From NCBI GenBank assembly GCA_947568835.1, contig OX387611.1, forward strand, positions 1,058,001 to 1,122,000: a DNA stretch of 64,000 bases, written 5' to 3'. The translations under genes and the position numbers were made by a program. The notes beneath the pieces were generated by a model, which saw only the letters and a list, made by a program, of their open reading frames with translations, was not told where the DNA came from and did not search any database. The stretch comes from Protonemura montana. Its lineage: Eukaryota > Arthropoda > Insecta > Plecoptera > Nemouridae. Numbering within the stretch: the stretch's first letter is position 1; each line of letters begins with the position of its first letter. Positions 16,101 through 31,100 of the stretch are shown one piece after another.

Positions 16101-19100
16101 GTACACGAAGAATTGCTATAGTTCCAAGCAGTCCAATGTACTAGGTGCTAGAGGTTGAAAAATGTCTCTGTGTTATTCTTATGGGCCATGTTATTCCAAG
16201 CAGTCCAATGTACTAGGTACTAGAGGTTGAAAAATGTCTCTGTGTTATTCTTATGGGCCATGTTTTAGACTTACCTAAGCTAGATGCTGACGTCACGTAT
16301 CTGTCTCCCATAGTGAAACGAAGCGGTTCTGTCAGGGTGCTGGTTCCAAGATGGTTTCCCGCCTTCAGCACGCATTCATAAGACACACCTTCTTTCAGCC
16401 CCGCGATGCGCATGCTTGAAATCTTAGTGTCGTTCTTAGATGCACTTCGAGCACCGACCTGCCGCCAAAACACCCTGGCGGAAAACATGAGACACATTCG
16501 TTAAGCAACATAAAACCCCGACCCAGAGCGGTCATTTGGCGGTGCTACCACGGTGCTACATAATACGACCGGTGGTATTATATAACGCCGCCCTAGAGCG
16601 GTCATTTGGCGGTGCTACCATGGTGCTACATAATACGACCGGTGGTATTATATAACCCCAACCTAGAGCGGTCATTTGCCGGTGCTACCATGGTGCTACA
16701 TAATACGACCGGTGGTATTATATAACCCCGACCTAGAGCGGTCATTTGGCGGTGCTACCATGGTGCTACATAATACGACCGGTGGTATTATATAACCCCG
16801 ACCTAGAGCGGTCATTTGGCAGTGCTACCATGGTACTACATAATACGACCAGTGGTATTATACAACCCCGACCTAGAGCGGTCATTTGGCGGTGCTACCA
16901 TGGTGCTACATAATACGACCGGTGGTATTATATAACCCCGACCTAGAGCGGTCATTTGGCGGTGCTACCACAGTGCTACATAATACGATCGGTGGTATTA
17001 TATAACCCCGACCTAGAGCGGTCATTTGGCGATGCTGCCACGGTGCTACATAATACGATCGGTGGTATTATATAACCCCGACCTAGAGCGGTCATTTGGC
17101 GGTGCTACCATGGTGCTACATAATACGACGGGTGGTATTATATAACCCCGACCTAGAGCGGTCATTTGGCGGTGCTACCATGGTGCTACATAATACGACC
17201 GGTGGTATTATATAACCCCGACCTAGAGCGGTCATTTGGCGGTGCTACCACGGTGCTACATAATACGATCGGTGGTATTATATAACCCCGACCTAGAGCG
17301 GTCATTTGCCGGTGCTACCATGGTGCTACGGTGGCGGTGTCATTTCTTTAATCTCTTTTATAACCTCATATAAATCTGTTTTGCCCACCTGTACATCTCG
17401 ACGGTGGCCGGGTTCTTGACTGGAGGGTCCCATTTGATGACGACAGAGTTTGTGTCCATCGTTTCGAGACGAACGTTTTGTGGAGGCCCTGGAAGCCGGT
17501 CTGCAAAAAAACAACACTTGACGTCACTACAATCCGTGACGTAGCATGATGTAGTCCTACAGATCAATAGTGACGTAGTGCACTGTGAGTGATCACAGCC
17601 TCTTGGTTCCACTCCTTGGAGATCCGTCATTCTCATCAAATACACTAAAATCGTCTCAAAAAGCCAGTGTCCAAGTAGCTCAATTGGTTAGAGCAACATT
17701 TATGACAGGTGGAAATCGGGGTCTAAGTAGCTCAATTGGTTAGAGCAACACCCACGTCAGGTGGAGATCGGAGTTCGATTCCCCGTTTGGGCACTAATTT
17801 TTGATAAGTTATGAGCGTAGCATTTGCAGTTTAAATTATAATTAACAGCGTAATAATGTATCTTAAAACAAATATATATATTCCACCCCTAGACGCTGGA
17901 ATCGTTGTGCCCGGATAGCTCAGTTGGTAAAGCACCTGAACGGTAATTGGGACGTCCCGGGTTGGTATCCCGGTTTGGTCGCACACTTTTTTAGTGAAGT
18001 CCGCTTTCAAATTAATGAATAATAATAGTAATCCTGACAAATGTGGACTTACCACGTCCCTCCTGAAAGCAAGCCATGATCTGCTTTGTGTACGAAAGCA
18101 CACAGAACTTGTTGTTGAAAAGAGGTTCGCCTCTGCACCAATCCAGACAACGCCGAGGAACGCCCCATTGAGCGCAACAACTTCGGTGGTCGGAGCCATC
18201 AGCTGCGCAACGCATCAACTTGTCGAAGTCAGAGACACATTCCGGTCGATCGATGACAGCGTCCACGTCCAGGTAGAACGAGCAGGCGTCCATGCAAGCT
18301 GAGGTCACGTTCTGTTCAACGCAGCACTGGGTCACGTTGTTGGAGGTCGCCTGCAGGCATCGAGATTGATTTGTGGTATTTAACGACTCGTTGTTTTGAC
18401 AACAGGTTATGCGGCTCTGGTCTTATGGCGTACGTGAATGAGTGGATGATGATGAGGATGATGATGAACCTAATAAAGTCTAGAAGGGAGGAGGGGAAAA
18501 CCCGGTGTAGGCATGTAGCCTACTCCTGTTGAAGACCAAGGGGACAACGGGCTTAACGTTCCTTCCGAAGGACGGTACATCGAAACGCGTGGATCCAGGG
18601 CAATATTTTAAGCATACATTTAGGATACTTAGCAAAAACTGATGGCGTTTATCACAAAAAAAAACACATATCGTGTTACAGTTCTATGTTATGGTTATAG
18701 TGTTGATTATAATAAAATACCCCGCGCATTGCAAGCGTTTGCAATTTTAATAAGATTTCATCCTAATACAGCAACGAATCCATTGTCAAATTGGAGTTAT
18801 TCGAGTTTGACAGGTTGTGACGTGATATAGCGTCACTAGAATCAGAGTGACTGTGAGTATTCACAGCCTCTTGGTTCTTCTCCTTGGAGAACTGTCATTC
18901 TCATCAAATACACTAAAATCGTCTCAAAAAGCCAGTGTCCAAGTAGCTCAATGGTTCAGAGCAACACCCGCGATACGTGGAGATCGGGGTTCGTGTCCCC
19001 GTTTGGGCATCAATTTTTGAGACGGTTATAGTGTTGATGATAATAAAATACCACGCGCATTGCAAGCGTTTGCAATTTAAATAAGATTTTATCTCAACAT

Positions 19101-22100
19101 ATAATCGTTGCTTTGGATATTTTCAAGGATTTAAACTTTTGTTCTAATTTATCTAGTTTGATAAAGATATATAGATTCATAACTTTGGCCGTTGAGTGTA
19201 GGTTCTAGGTAGAGTTTCAACGTCAATGTTACAGTCTCTGCGTGAAAGATGGCCGCCAAATGACTACCTTACCGACAAAAATGCAGAGTACCGGAACGTC
19301 ACGTTAAGTGGAGCCACTGTCGTATGAAATTTAATTTCGATATTTCTCGTAGGTTACTCGCTTTTTAATATCGTTACGTGTTTATCAATCGTTGAGGTAA
19401 ACATTGATGGAGATCTTTTGAGCATGAAAAGTCTCAAAAGCGAGTTAACCTACGAGAAATATCGAAATTAAAATTCATACGACAGTGGCTCCACTTAACG
19501 TGATGTTCCGGTACTCTGCATTTTTGTCGGTAAGGTAGTCATTTGGCGGCCATCTTTCACCAGAGACTTTAACATTGACGTTGAAACTCTACCTAGAACC
19601 TACACTCAACGGTTTTACAGTCCTGGGATATTGGGCACATATTGATTTACGGGATGTGGCATGAGATTGACAGGTTATTAGAGTCATTCAAATTTTAGAA
19701 AAAAATTTAAAATTTAAAATTTTTTTTTAGAAATTTTAGCTAAAAACCTAAGAGTAAAAAATGGCGACAACAAAGCTCTGCAAAATTTTCATAATTTCTT
19801 CCACGGCGTAAGCCTTTGCGGTGCACTCTGAAGTCGAGCAGCAAAGCAAACCACTTAGTAGTTACTTATTACTTAAATTTACAATAAGTAAGCAAAACAA
19901 TAAAACATTCGGTTCACTCACGACATTCCTGATGCGGACTGATACCGGCTGAGTTGCACTGCCGAACGCGTTCTCCGCGTGACAAAAGTAGTCCCCCGCG
20001 TCCGCGTCTGCGATCCTGTCGATGGTCAACTGCATCGTGTATTTGGTGGGCTCGTCTCTGGCAGGCTGGACCTGGATGCTGTACTTCCCGCCCTGGATGA
20101 CGGGCACCCGACCGTTGTGATCTCTCCAGAACAACATCTTCGGCTCGGGGTGGGCGTCAACGCTGCATTCCAGGACCACGCGGTCACCGGGGCTTGCCAT
20201 TGTGATGCCCGAAGCGTGGATGGAAGGAACGTCTGTGTGCGGAGAAACTCTCAGTCAAATTGATGGTAAGGTTCGAAGATCATGAAATAGATGCCTGTGT
20301 TCTGTGACCCGGACAAAAACTAGCTCGAGTCTCAGTTACATAGCCTACTAAAATACTACTAAAATAACGTAAACTGCAGAAATAAGTGCAAACCAGGGAC
20401 TCTCAAGATAGCGGTCTTGGCTTCAAAGTCTGACTTTGACAACAACTATCCAGGTATTTTATTATTGTGAACACTACAACCGTCTCAAAAATTCGTCATT
20501 CTCATAAAGTACACTAAAATCGTCTCAAAAAGTATGTGTCCAAGTAGCTCGATTGGTTAGAGCGACACCCGCGACCGGTGGAGATCGGGGTCCAAGTTGC
20601 TCAATTAGTTAGAGCAACACCCGCGACAGGTGGAGATCGGGGTCCAAGTAGCTCAATTGGTTAGAGCAACACCCGCGACAGGTGGAGATTGGGGTCCAAG
20701 TAGCTCATTTGGTTAGAGTGACACCCGCGACAGGTGGAGATCGGGGTCCAAGTAGCTCAATTGGTTAGAGCAACACCCGCGACAGGTGGAGATCGGGGTC
20801 CAAGTAGCTCAATTGGTTAGAGCAACACCCGCGACAGGTGGAGATTGGGGTCCAAGTAGCTCAATTGGTTAGAGCAACACCCGCGACAGGTGGAGATCGG
20901 GGTCCAAGTAGCTCAATTAGTTAGACCAACACCCGCGATAGGTGGAGATCGGGGTTCGAGTCCCCGTTTGGGCATCAACTTTTGAGACGGTTATAGTGTT
21001 CATAATATATAAAAAAAAACAGTCATTGTAAGCGTTTGCAATTTAAATAAGATTTAAAACACAATCGAGGTGTTTTCAGATCAGTGCTTCTATATCTTGG
21101 TTCTCCAACTCACGGCTTATCGTGATCTTCCTCGACGCTTGCATGGGCGTCCCATATCCGTTGTCCGCGTAGCACGAGATCTGGTCCATGTCCCTCGTGA
21201 CGTTGTGCATGACTGTAACCATGTGTCGGGTCGTCTCTTGTCTCACCAGCCTCCCGGAGATGTACAGCGAGATGACGGGCATTGGCGTTCCCATGGCAAT
21301 GCACAGCACGGACATGCTGCTTCCTTCGACCACCATGTTGATAGGGTGCACCGTTGGGGGCTGTGGCCAAAACAAGGGGTGGGGTAAGCACTGGTTGTCT
21401 TGACAACAGACTCCTCGTCAGTTAGCGCTTTGGTTAGAAGGAAGGAGGAAAAAATCCGGTGCTGGCACGTAAGCGACTCCTGTCGAAGAGCACCTGCATT
21501 ACGTCCCATCCCAATGAAAGTAACAGAATCCCTTTGAAAATCCATATTGTCGAGAGGTTGATAAGCAAGGCGAGTAAAGTTGCTTTAAGAACATTAAGAA
21601 CTTCAGCTCCTCTCCCGAACAGAACTGGTCATGTGTATGATGGTCACCCATCCAATATCTGACCTAGCGCAGTATTGCCTAACTTTCATCCCTCCAACCT
21701 CTCTCCCGAACAGAACTGGGCATGTGTTTGATGGTCACCTATCCAATACCTGACCCAGCGTCGTGTTGCTTAACTTTCATCCTTCCAACCTCTCTCCCGA
21801 ACAGAACTGGGGATGTGTATGATGGTCACCCATACAATACCTGACCCAGCGCAGTGTTGCTTAACTTTCATCCCTCCAACCTCTCTCCCGAACAGAACTG
21901 GTAATGTGTATGATGGTTACCCCTTCAATACCTGACCTAGTGCAATGTTGCTTAACTTTCATCCCTCTAGCCTCTCTCCCGAACAGAACTGGTCATGTGT
22001 ATGATGGTTACCCCTTCAATACCTGACCCAGCGCAGTGTTGCTTAACTTTCATCCCTCCAACCTCTCTCCCGAACAGAACTGGTCATGTGTATGATGGTC

Positions 22101-25100
22101 ACCCATCCAATATCTGACCTAGTGCAATGTTGCTTAACTTTCATCCCTCCAGCCTCTCTCCCGAACAGAACTGGGCATGTTTATGATGGTCACCCATCCA
22201 ATTCCTGACTCAGCACAGTGTTGCTTAACTTTCATCCCTCCAGCCTCTCTCCCGAACAGAACTGGGCATGTATATGATGGTCACTCATCCAATACCCGAC
22301 CCAGCGCAGTGTTGCTTAACTTTCATCCCTCCAGCCTCTCTCCCGAACAGAACTGGGCATGTTTATGATGGTCACCCATCCAATTCCTGACTCAGCACAG
22401 TGTTGCTTAACTTTCATCCCTCCAGCCTCTCTCCCGAACAGAACTGAGCATGTGTATGATGGTCACCTATCCAATACCCGACCCAGCGCAGTGTTGCTTA
22501 ACTCACCTCTACAAATGCCGGGTACGCTGGGTCAGTCCACGCTATCAAGGTCTCTGATGGTGGACTTGCTCCCTGCTGGGAGATCGCCGTCACAAAGACG
22601 ATGTACTGCGTGTTGGGACTGAGCTTGTCGACCATATGTGACGTCACGCTGGTGTCGATGGAGTTGAACGCCTCCGTGGAGGTCGGCTTGAAGCTGAGTT
22701 TGTAGGTGAGTGGTTCGGCAGGGTGGCTGAACTCAGGAGGCTGCCAGGAGATCGTGACCCAGGTTGCTGAGTGGCTGGATACCACGAGGGAGTGGGGAGG
22801 TGTTGACACTCCAGCCAGACCCTCGCCTACATCTGGAATGAAGGTTTATAAAGTCCAGAGTAAGAAAAGTTACTTAAAACTTGATCTAAATTTACACAAA
22901 GATCACATTTTCACTTGATTCAAGCTTTTGTGGACGAAACACAATTAAAGGCTTTAGAAATGTTTGCAGATAACATTTGACTTAATTTCATGATGTTGCA
23001 TGTTCAATTACCACAAGACTTTTCAACACCGTGGACTGAAGTATGGTTGAAAGTCCAATAGAACTTCATTCGCCTTGCTTATCAACCTCTCGACAGCATA
23101 GATTTGTAGAGGAATCCTGTTGTTCGCGTTTATGCTTTGTTTATGTATAAAAATACAGATTGCTATACTGCATGACGCATGCACGGTTCAAATGGCGACC
23201 AATTTTAATGACAAGCCAATCACAAGCTAGTGGGAGTGTCAATTGGCGTGGCAATGGGCGTGTCCCTGAAACCAACCCGTGTGAGTGGCGTTGATGACGA
23301 GCTGTGATGACGGAAGTGACGTGCCATGTTGGTTCCGTGCTACGACAAACACGCGGTACACGTGACCTCCTTCCAGACCGTTTAGGATGGCCCTTGTAGA
23401 CGTGACATTCAGCTCCTGGGAACAAAGGACAAGTCAGTGGTGGAGGATTGAATAGTGGACTTCATCCAGCTTGGTGTCGAGGATGCTTCCTGGATTGGCA
23501 ACATTTTTACATAACTGTTCGACTCTGAAAACTGGTTTTACAAACAAAATGGAAATCTCGCTTTATTGGGGTGAAGGTATTTTACTAAATTTTGTTATAA
23601 TTCAAATTTGCTGCAATGCGCGGGGTATTTTATGCATGAGAACACAAATAATCGCTCAAAATTGTAAACGCAATCGTGGACTCGAACCTTAGGCGTTGCT
23701 GTAGCAATCTGTGACTTTCCCTTTAGGTAGGAAAATTAGTGTATTTGGCCATAATATCTTTAAAATCTTTTCAAAAAGGTCGTTGCAGATCTCAAATCTA
23801 GATTAACATTGGCGGATTCGAGTACCAAGGCCTATTGGGTACACATTTTTGACAGAGTAGCTGTGTAATTAAATACCCAGCAAATTGCTAAATAAGATTG
23901 TCCGAGTTGACCGTTCTTACCTGTGCCAGCTTGTATGTAGTCTCGTGCATGGACATGTTATCCATCTTCTGGTAGTAGACCACATAGTCGCTGAGATTTC
24001 CGTCGCTTGGAGCGTCCCATTCGAGGCTGATGCTGCTATTGGTCACGCTAGTGGCGTGCAGAGCGCCGATTGGCCCAGGCAGAAGTCCCGTGCCTGGCAG
24101 GGAACGAATGGGATGAAAACAAACTTGGAGCAGGAATTTAAATAACTGCAGCGCAAAGTGCTTTGCCAAATCAAACCAGGCAAGTAATTTCAAGATTGGG
24201 CCCGCAGTTTTCATAAAGGGTAAATAGTTAATCTGTGTTATATTTTTTTGGTTTCCTTTGCAGAGACCGAAACTGAATCGAATGTACCTAGTCCTCTTAA
24301 GTCAGGTTTTAAAAAATGTTTTAAACAGAGTTGGCGTTTCTGACAGAATCACCACAGCATGAGATTGGAAGTCGCCATAGCAACTTGTAAGATTTCGCTA
24401 ATCAGACACTGGAGGAACGATGTAAAGAGCCAGGATGAAAAAAATAATTGATTGAAAAAGATGTTATTCCGGCAAACCGGTAAAACACTCGTTAGACCGA
24501 TGTCAATTGACTCTCCTCGGGGTCGCAACCCTTCAGGATCGTCTACCTACCGGCCTCGGTGGAGGGACAGGTTACTAGCCTAAAAAAAGTGGTGAAAACT
24601 TTGCATACTGCCTTAGAGTTTTGAAAAACTGGTGAAAGATGGAGAAATAAGTAAAAGGAATTTGTAAAATTCGGTCCAAGAAAGCAGAAATTTACTTCAA
24701 ATTCAATCTCATTTCTAGCAACGATCCATGTTGAAGCATGTCAGCTGTCAGAATTAATTGATTTTGGCTGCGTTTTCAATTGTATCTTCTACCGAGGTCA
24801 TGCATTGAGATTTTATTCCTGATAGTAAGGGGTGGTGGTAGGTATGTGAGTTGGCAACACAGCCTAGATGGTCGAGTCGAGACTGGTTGAAATGTTGACA
24901 CCTGATAAGATGGACATGCATCGAAACATTACCACTGAGTATTTGCTCCCAGGATCGTACCTTCCTCGAAGCATTGAACAATGTTGCCGATGAATGGGAT
25001 GCACGAAGAGGCCGTGACGAGGAGCGAGTCACCGACCACGCCTACACAGAGGGGCAGGCAGTTTGTGGCCACGCCTCTGCGCGCGCAGCACTTGCCGTGG

Positions 25101-28100
25101 TTCCTCCCACCGGCACCACAGCGCATCAACTTGCTCAGCTCGGGTGCGCAGATGCTGCCCAACGCCTGTGGAAAAGACGATCTAAATCAGGGCTAAATCA
25201 CTCAGCTCAATTAATCCAGCCAGCTGATCTTAAATAACCTGGATAGAACATAGAATCCAGCCAGCTGATATCAAATAACCTGGATAGAGCATAGGATCCA
25301 GCCAGCTGATCTCAAATAACATGGATAGAGCATATGATCCAGCCAGCTGATCTCAAATAACATGGATAGAGCATAGGATCCAGGCAGCTGATCTCAAATA
25401 ACCTGGATAGAGCATAGGATCCAGACAGCTGATCTCAAATAGCCTGGATAGAGCATAGGATTCAGCCAGCTGATCTCAAATAACCTGGATAGAACATAGG
25501 ATCCAGCCAGCTGATCTCAAATAACCTGGATAGAGCATATGATCCAGCCAGCTGATCTCAAATAACCTGGATAGAGCATATGATCCAGCCAGCTGATCTC
25601 AAATAACCTGGATAGAGCATATGATCCAGCCAGCTGATCTCAAATAACCTGGATAGAGCATAGGATCCAGGCAGCTGATCTCAAATAACCTGGATATACC
25701 ATAGGATCCAGACAGCTGATCTCAAATAGCCTGGATAGAGCATATGATCCAGCCAGCTGATCTCAAATAACCTGGATAGAGCATAGGATCCAGGCAGCTG
25801 ATCTCAAATAACCTGGATAGCGCATAGGATCCAGACAGCTGATCTCAAATAGCCTGGATAAAGCATAGGATCCAGCCAGCTGATCAAAATTAGGGTCAAG
25901 TAATCTATTGTTGGCCTTAAATCCTGGAAGTCCCCATTATTTCCAAGCTGCTTTAGTTTTTGAAGCACTTTTTGACCAAGTTTTGACCGTTGCTCTGTTC
26001 TACGAAAACCACAAAAACTACTAATAAAAAAAATTTAAAATAGCACAGGTTCTTGGGAGCGGATCAGGAATTTCCAAGATGGTTGCCTTGGCTTCAAAGT
26101 CTCTTCATTGATTAATGTGATTCATTGATAGAGTGTCGAAGGTCCAGGGAACGCCAAGACAGAGGGTCGTACCTTGATGTCGTTCATGGAGGCGTCATAA
26201 GAACACAGAGGCAGGCAAACGTCACTGAGCCTGGCCGACACACAGCATGACGTCACATTGTATGCGTTGGCCTCCTCGATCTGATCCTGGACCAGCTGAA
26301 AGCACGAGGACAAGCGAAGTCAGTTAAAAAGGTCATCATAGCCTAACAATGCCTTGTAACCTCGTAGCAAGTTATCAGTCAGGGGCATTGTTATTAGAGC
26401 GGTCATTTGGCGGTGCTACCACGGTGCTACATAATACAACCGGTGGTATTATATAACCCCGACCTAGAGCGGTCATTTGGCAGTGCTACCATGGTGCTAC
26501 ATAATACAACCGGTGGTATTATATAACCCCGACCTAGAGCGGTCATTTGACGGTGCTACCATGGTGCTACATTATACGACCGGTGGTATTATATAACCCC
26601 GACCTAGAGCGGTCATTTGACGGTGCTACCATGGTGCCACATAATACAACCGGTGGTATTATATAACCTCGACCTAGAGCGGTCATTTGGCGGTGCTACC
26701 ACGGTGCTACATAATACGACCGGTGGTATTATATAACGCCGACCTAGAGCGGTCATTTGACGGTGCTACCATGGAGCTACATAATACGACCGGTGGTATT
26801 ATATAACGCCGACCTAGAGCGGTCATTTGGCGGTGCTACCACGGTGCTACATAATACGACCGGTGGTATTATATAACCCCGACCTAGAGCGGTCATTTGG
26901 CGGTGCTACCATGGAGCTACATAATACGACCGGTGGTATTATATAACCCCGACCTAGAGCGGTCATTTGGCAGTGCTACCATGGTGCTACACTATACGAC
27001 CGGTGGTATTAAATAACCCCGACCTAGAGCGGTCATTTGCCGGTGCTACCATGGTGCTAAATGATACGACCGGTGTAACAGAATATTCGTACTGCCATAA
27101 TATTATTACCCCCAGTAATCTCAGTTCATAATATGATTACTGGCCAGTAAACAAGAATTGTAATGAGATTACTGGCTGAGAAAACCTAGCGTTTGAGAAC
27201 ATATTATTTGTACTGTACCAGTAAAACAAAAACAGTGAAATAATATTACTCCCAAAACAAAAGCATCACCTGCAGGGTACAGGGTGTCTTAAAGCAAATG
27301 CAGGGGAGTAATCTGATAATAGCCTGAAGGTATAATGCTATTACTCCCCAACATAATGAAATGTGAACTTACCTGTGCATTTTGATGCAATCGAACTAGA
27401 TGCACTACAGGGTGTGTACAAAACAATGCAGGGGAGTAATCTGATAATAGCCTGAAGGTATAATGCTATTACTCCCCAACATAATGAAATGTGAACTTAC
27501 ACGCTAAAAAATTTGGAGTGAAAATTTCACTCCTTGAATGAGTGGCGTCTAATTTGACACTTGAAAGAGTGGTTTTCTGTAATATTGACTCCCAAATGTG
27601 TTGTTTTCCCACTCTTTGACAAGGAGTGCACAGAATTAGCTCTTTGGAATGAGTGCAGGGTATCGGGTACTTATTAAAGGAAGCGGTTAACTCCGGATTG
27701 AGGCTGGAGCAGTGGCTGGAGCTTACGTGAGAAATGCTGAATCTACATTTCGACAGTCATTCAACTATTATGAGAGTGTGACTCATATCTTACTACCCAG
27801 CGAACTGTCGATTCGGAGCATTTTTAATTTTCATTCAGTAGCTACCTCGGTCTTGAAGTGAAGTGATCAGTGCGTGTCGCAACTCGCCATGGAGACAGAA
27901 TGTGTTATGAATTTGGACTTGGAAGGTCTTCGACTTTTTCTAATCAAAAAAGGAATTCCGGAAGAATTGGCAAATGCTTTCAAAGGTAATAGAACATTAT
28001 GATCAAACTTTGAATTGCACACGAGGTACTTGGATTTTTATAGGTAAATTTCAACGCTTGCTTTACAGGTAACTCTGATGCAGTTTACTAAACCAGATGA

Positions 28101-31100
28101 ATCGACAAAAGGTGAAATCCAAGATCTTATGGACGATACATTTGAAATGAGGAGGAAAGAAATAAACGAGAATTCGCCTTCCATAACTGACATCATTGGG
28201 AAGTACCCTAGGCTGATCGACTTTGATGGTAACCAGGTACGCTGCACGCATTATACTTTTAGACAGCAAACTCTTTGATAAAACGTTCTTATAATCCTTG
28301 CAGTCCAATCATTTCCTACTTGTTTCAGGTAAATCGCGAATTCAACCGAATGGAAGAGAGCAAGTCAACAAACTTTTTATCGAAGTTCCGAAAAAGCTGT
28401 ACTTCTCGGATACTGAAGTATTGCGAACAATTCAAACCCAAGTCCTTCAATATGTCAAAAAAAAATAGCAAATGGTAAGCATAACACCACAAGTTTTATG
28501 ATTTCGATTATTACCTATCGCGAATCGCGATAGGTAATAAGAATATTAATAATTTCCACTGGTAATTTGACATTTGCAGATGATCTTCGAGCAATTTTGC
28601 TTCTGGCGACTCTGCTGCCAGCATGCAACGCCAGCAAGAAAAAACTTCTGGCGACGCAGCACTTGAAAAGGGAACTGCGATCCCCAACGACTCTCCTTTG
28701 CGGTTTGTTGAGGTATGTTTAGTTTGACTGTTTCCACTTTCGCTATAAAATGATGCTCTTCAAAATTGTGGCTTCATAAATTGTAATAGATAATGGCGTG
28801 TCTACACTGTATGATTTTGTAAAAATCCTGACAATTTTCCCAAACCCATTAGTTTATTAAATTAAAGTCATCACTAAATAGGATATTGTGAAAAAAATTA
28901 AATAAGTCACTGTAAATAAAGCTTGAAGTATCTTCTCCATGATAAGATATGTCATGCACCTCACACCTGTCCAGCAACGTCACACTGATTACAAGATTGA
29001 CTATTAAAACAAGCTCTAATTTAATGTCGATACTTTCAGGCAGGGGCAGACATTACCGCCTTCGTCAAGGCGAGCACGCAAGGGGGAGAGGTCCAACCGT
29101 TCCTCCTGTGTGTTGGCAGCCTGGAGGAGGGAGGCGATTACTTTATCGTCGCGGATAGATTTCATGTCGCAGTCGGCAAGTGCCCAGTAAGGGCTTTTGA
29201 CTTGTTGTTTAAAACGTTCTATGTTTTTAATGTAGCATACCCATCGAACTTGATACGTTTCTACAATTTTGTCGAAACTCGCCTGTATGTAATGAATGTT
29301 AAGTCAAGCAACCTTGCGGCTACAGCAGGGCTAGACGCGTCCCTGTTGAACGTTCAAATTGATTAAAATTTATGACAATATGACAATATAAAATTTATGA
29401 GAACATTAGTATTGCTACCCAGATCGCTTGGAATTTGAAATATGCTAGGAGTTATGACTAAAGTATTAAACTATTTAAGATAAGTATATCACACAAAAAG
29501 AGTTTAAATAAATTCAATAAATTTGTTTACTTAAATGAGAATTTCTCTGACCTTGAGAACATTCAAAGAATTGTTTAATTTGTGTTAAAATTGTAATTTA
29601 ATCGATGGCGATCTGTTCTCTCTGATTTTTGTCTCTTCACTTCTAATTTCATTATAGAGAGTTGGTTTTATGTCTGCATTTTGAACTCTACTTCCAGTTG
29701 TACTTGCTATACTTAATGATGAATCGGTTAATTTCTCTTGAAATTGCAATTTAATCGTGGCGATCTGCATTCTCTAATTTTTGTCTCTTGACCTCTAATT
29801 TCAGTTATAGAGAGTTCATTGTGGAATTTAAAAAATTCAATACATCATTTCACCCATTTTTTCTGCTTAAAATTCAATTTTTATTTCTGTTTTCAATAAA
29901 ATATTTTTATGATCTGAAATTAATTCGTTGTAATATTTCCACCTTCAAAAAGTACAGCTTGATAGACCTTGCCCATGACAAAAATAAAAATGTCACGTAA
30001 GGAGTAAAATGTACGATCATGCGATGCACTTGCAATGCAGCAATGCATGCACACGAGCATCTAGCGAAAAATAATAAACAACTTCAGGTGACAGGTCCAT
30101 CAAGGCGTACGAAATTATCCTTTTTACAGGATTCCAATGAATTCTTTCACTCACTCGTTTTGGAGCATTGCAATCCCAGGAAATTTTCGAATATTTCGAA
30201 ACTAGAGTCGAAATTTTTGACTCGTTAAAGGAGTGAAATAAAATGTCTCTTTCGAGAGAATGACTTCCACTCATTATGGAGAGGGCACATTTTGTCGTTT
30301 TAAAAGAGTGGAAATGATCCTTTCATTGAGTCAAAATATTTCACTCAATGAAAGAGTGAAATGAGATGACTCATTCGAAAGAGCGAGTTCCACTCCCAAG
30401 GGAGAGGGCACATTTTGTCGTTTTAAAAGAGTGAGAATGATCCTTTCATGGAGTCCAAATATTTCACTCAATGAAAGAGTGAAATGAGATGACTCATTCG
30501 AAAGAGCGAGTTCCACTCCCAAAGGAGAGGGCACATTTTGTCGTATTAAAAGAGTGAGAATTGACTCTTTTGGAGTGGTTTTTGACTCCAATTTTTTTAG
30601 CGTGTACCTGTGCATTTTGATGCAATCGAACTAGATGCACTACAGGGTGTGTACAAAGCAAATGCAGGGGAGTAATCTGATAATAGCCTGAAGGTATAAT
30701 GCTATTACTCCCCAACATAATGAAATGTGAACTTACCTGTGCATTTTGATGCAATCGAACTAGATGCACTACAGGGTGTGTACAAAACAATGCAGGGGAG
30801 TAATCTGATAATAGCCTGAAGGTATAATGCTATTACTCCCCAACATAATGAAATGTGAACTTACCTGTGCATTTTGATGCAATCGAACTAGATGCACTAC
30901 AGGGTGTGTACAAAGCAAATGCAGGGGAGTAATCTGATAATAGCCTGAAGGTATAATGCTATTACTCCCCAACATTATGAAATGTGAACTTACCTGTGCA
31001 TTTTGATGCAATCGAACTACATGCACTACAGGGTGTGTACAAAACAATGCAGGGGAGTAATCTGATAATAGCCTGAAGGTATAATGCTATTACTCCCCAA

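Larger units (their letters stand above)
27500..30604 (+). mobile_element. CACTA-like non-autonomous TIR element carrying a SAMD3-like gene
   Basis: Ends CACGCTAAAAAATTTGGAGT and, inverted, CACGCTAAAAAAATTGGAGT. It is inserted in the 129-bp array, whose intact units show the empty site GAACTTACCTG, so TA is duplicated at 27498-27499 and 30605-30606. Subterminal zones carry repeated AGAGTG / CACTCTTT motifs (27520-27650, 30228-30600), the latter as three copies of an approximately 125-bp repeat. CAC ends, a 2-bp duplication and subterminal repeats fit the CACTA/Mirage group by family knowledge. No transposase frame found. The cargo gene is 27889-29366. Confidence 0.75.

Noticed and set aside
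24470-24585. GC-rich block CCGGCAAACCGG...CCGGCCTCGGTGG as an RNA gene
   Set aside because: No cloverleaf, no terminator and no match to a family I know; left unannotated.
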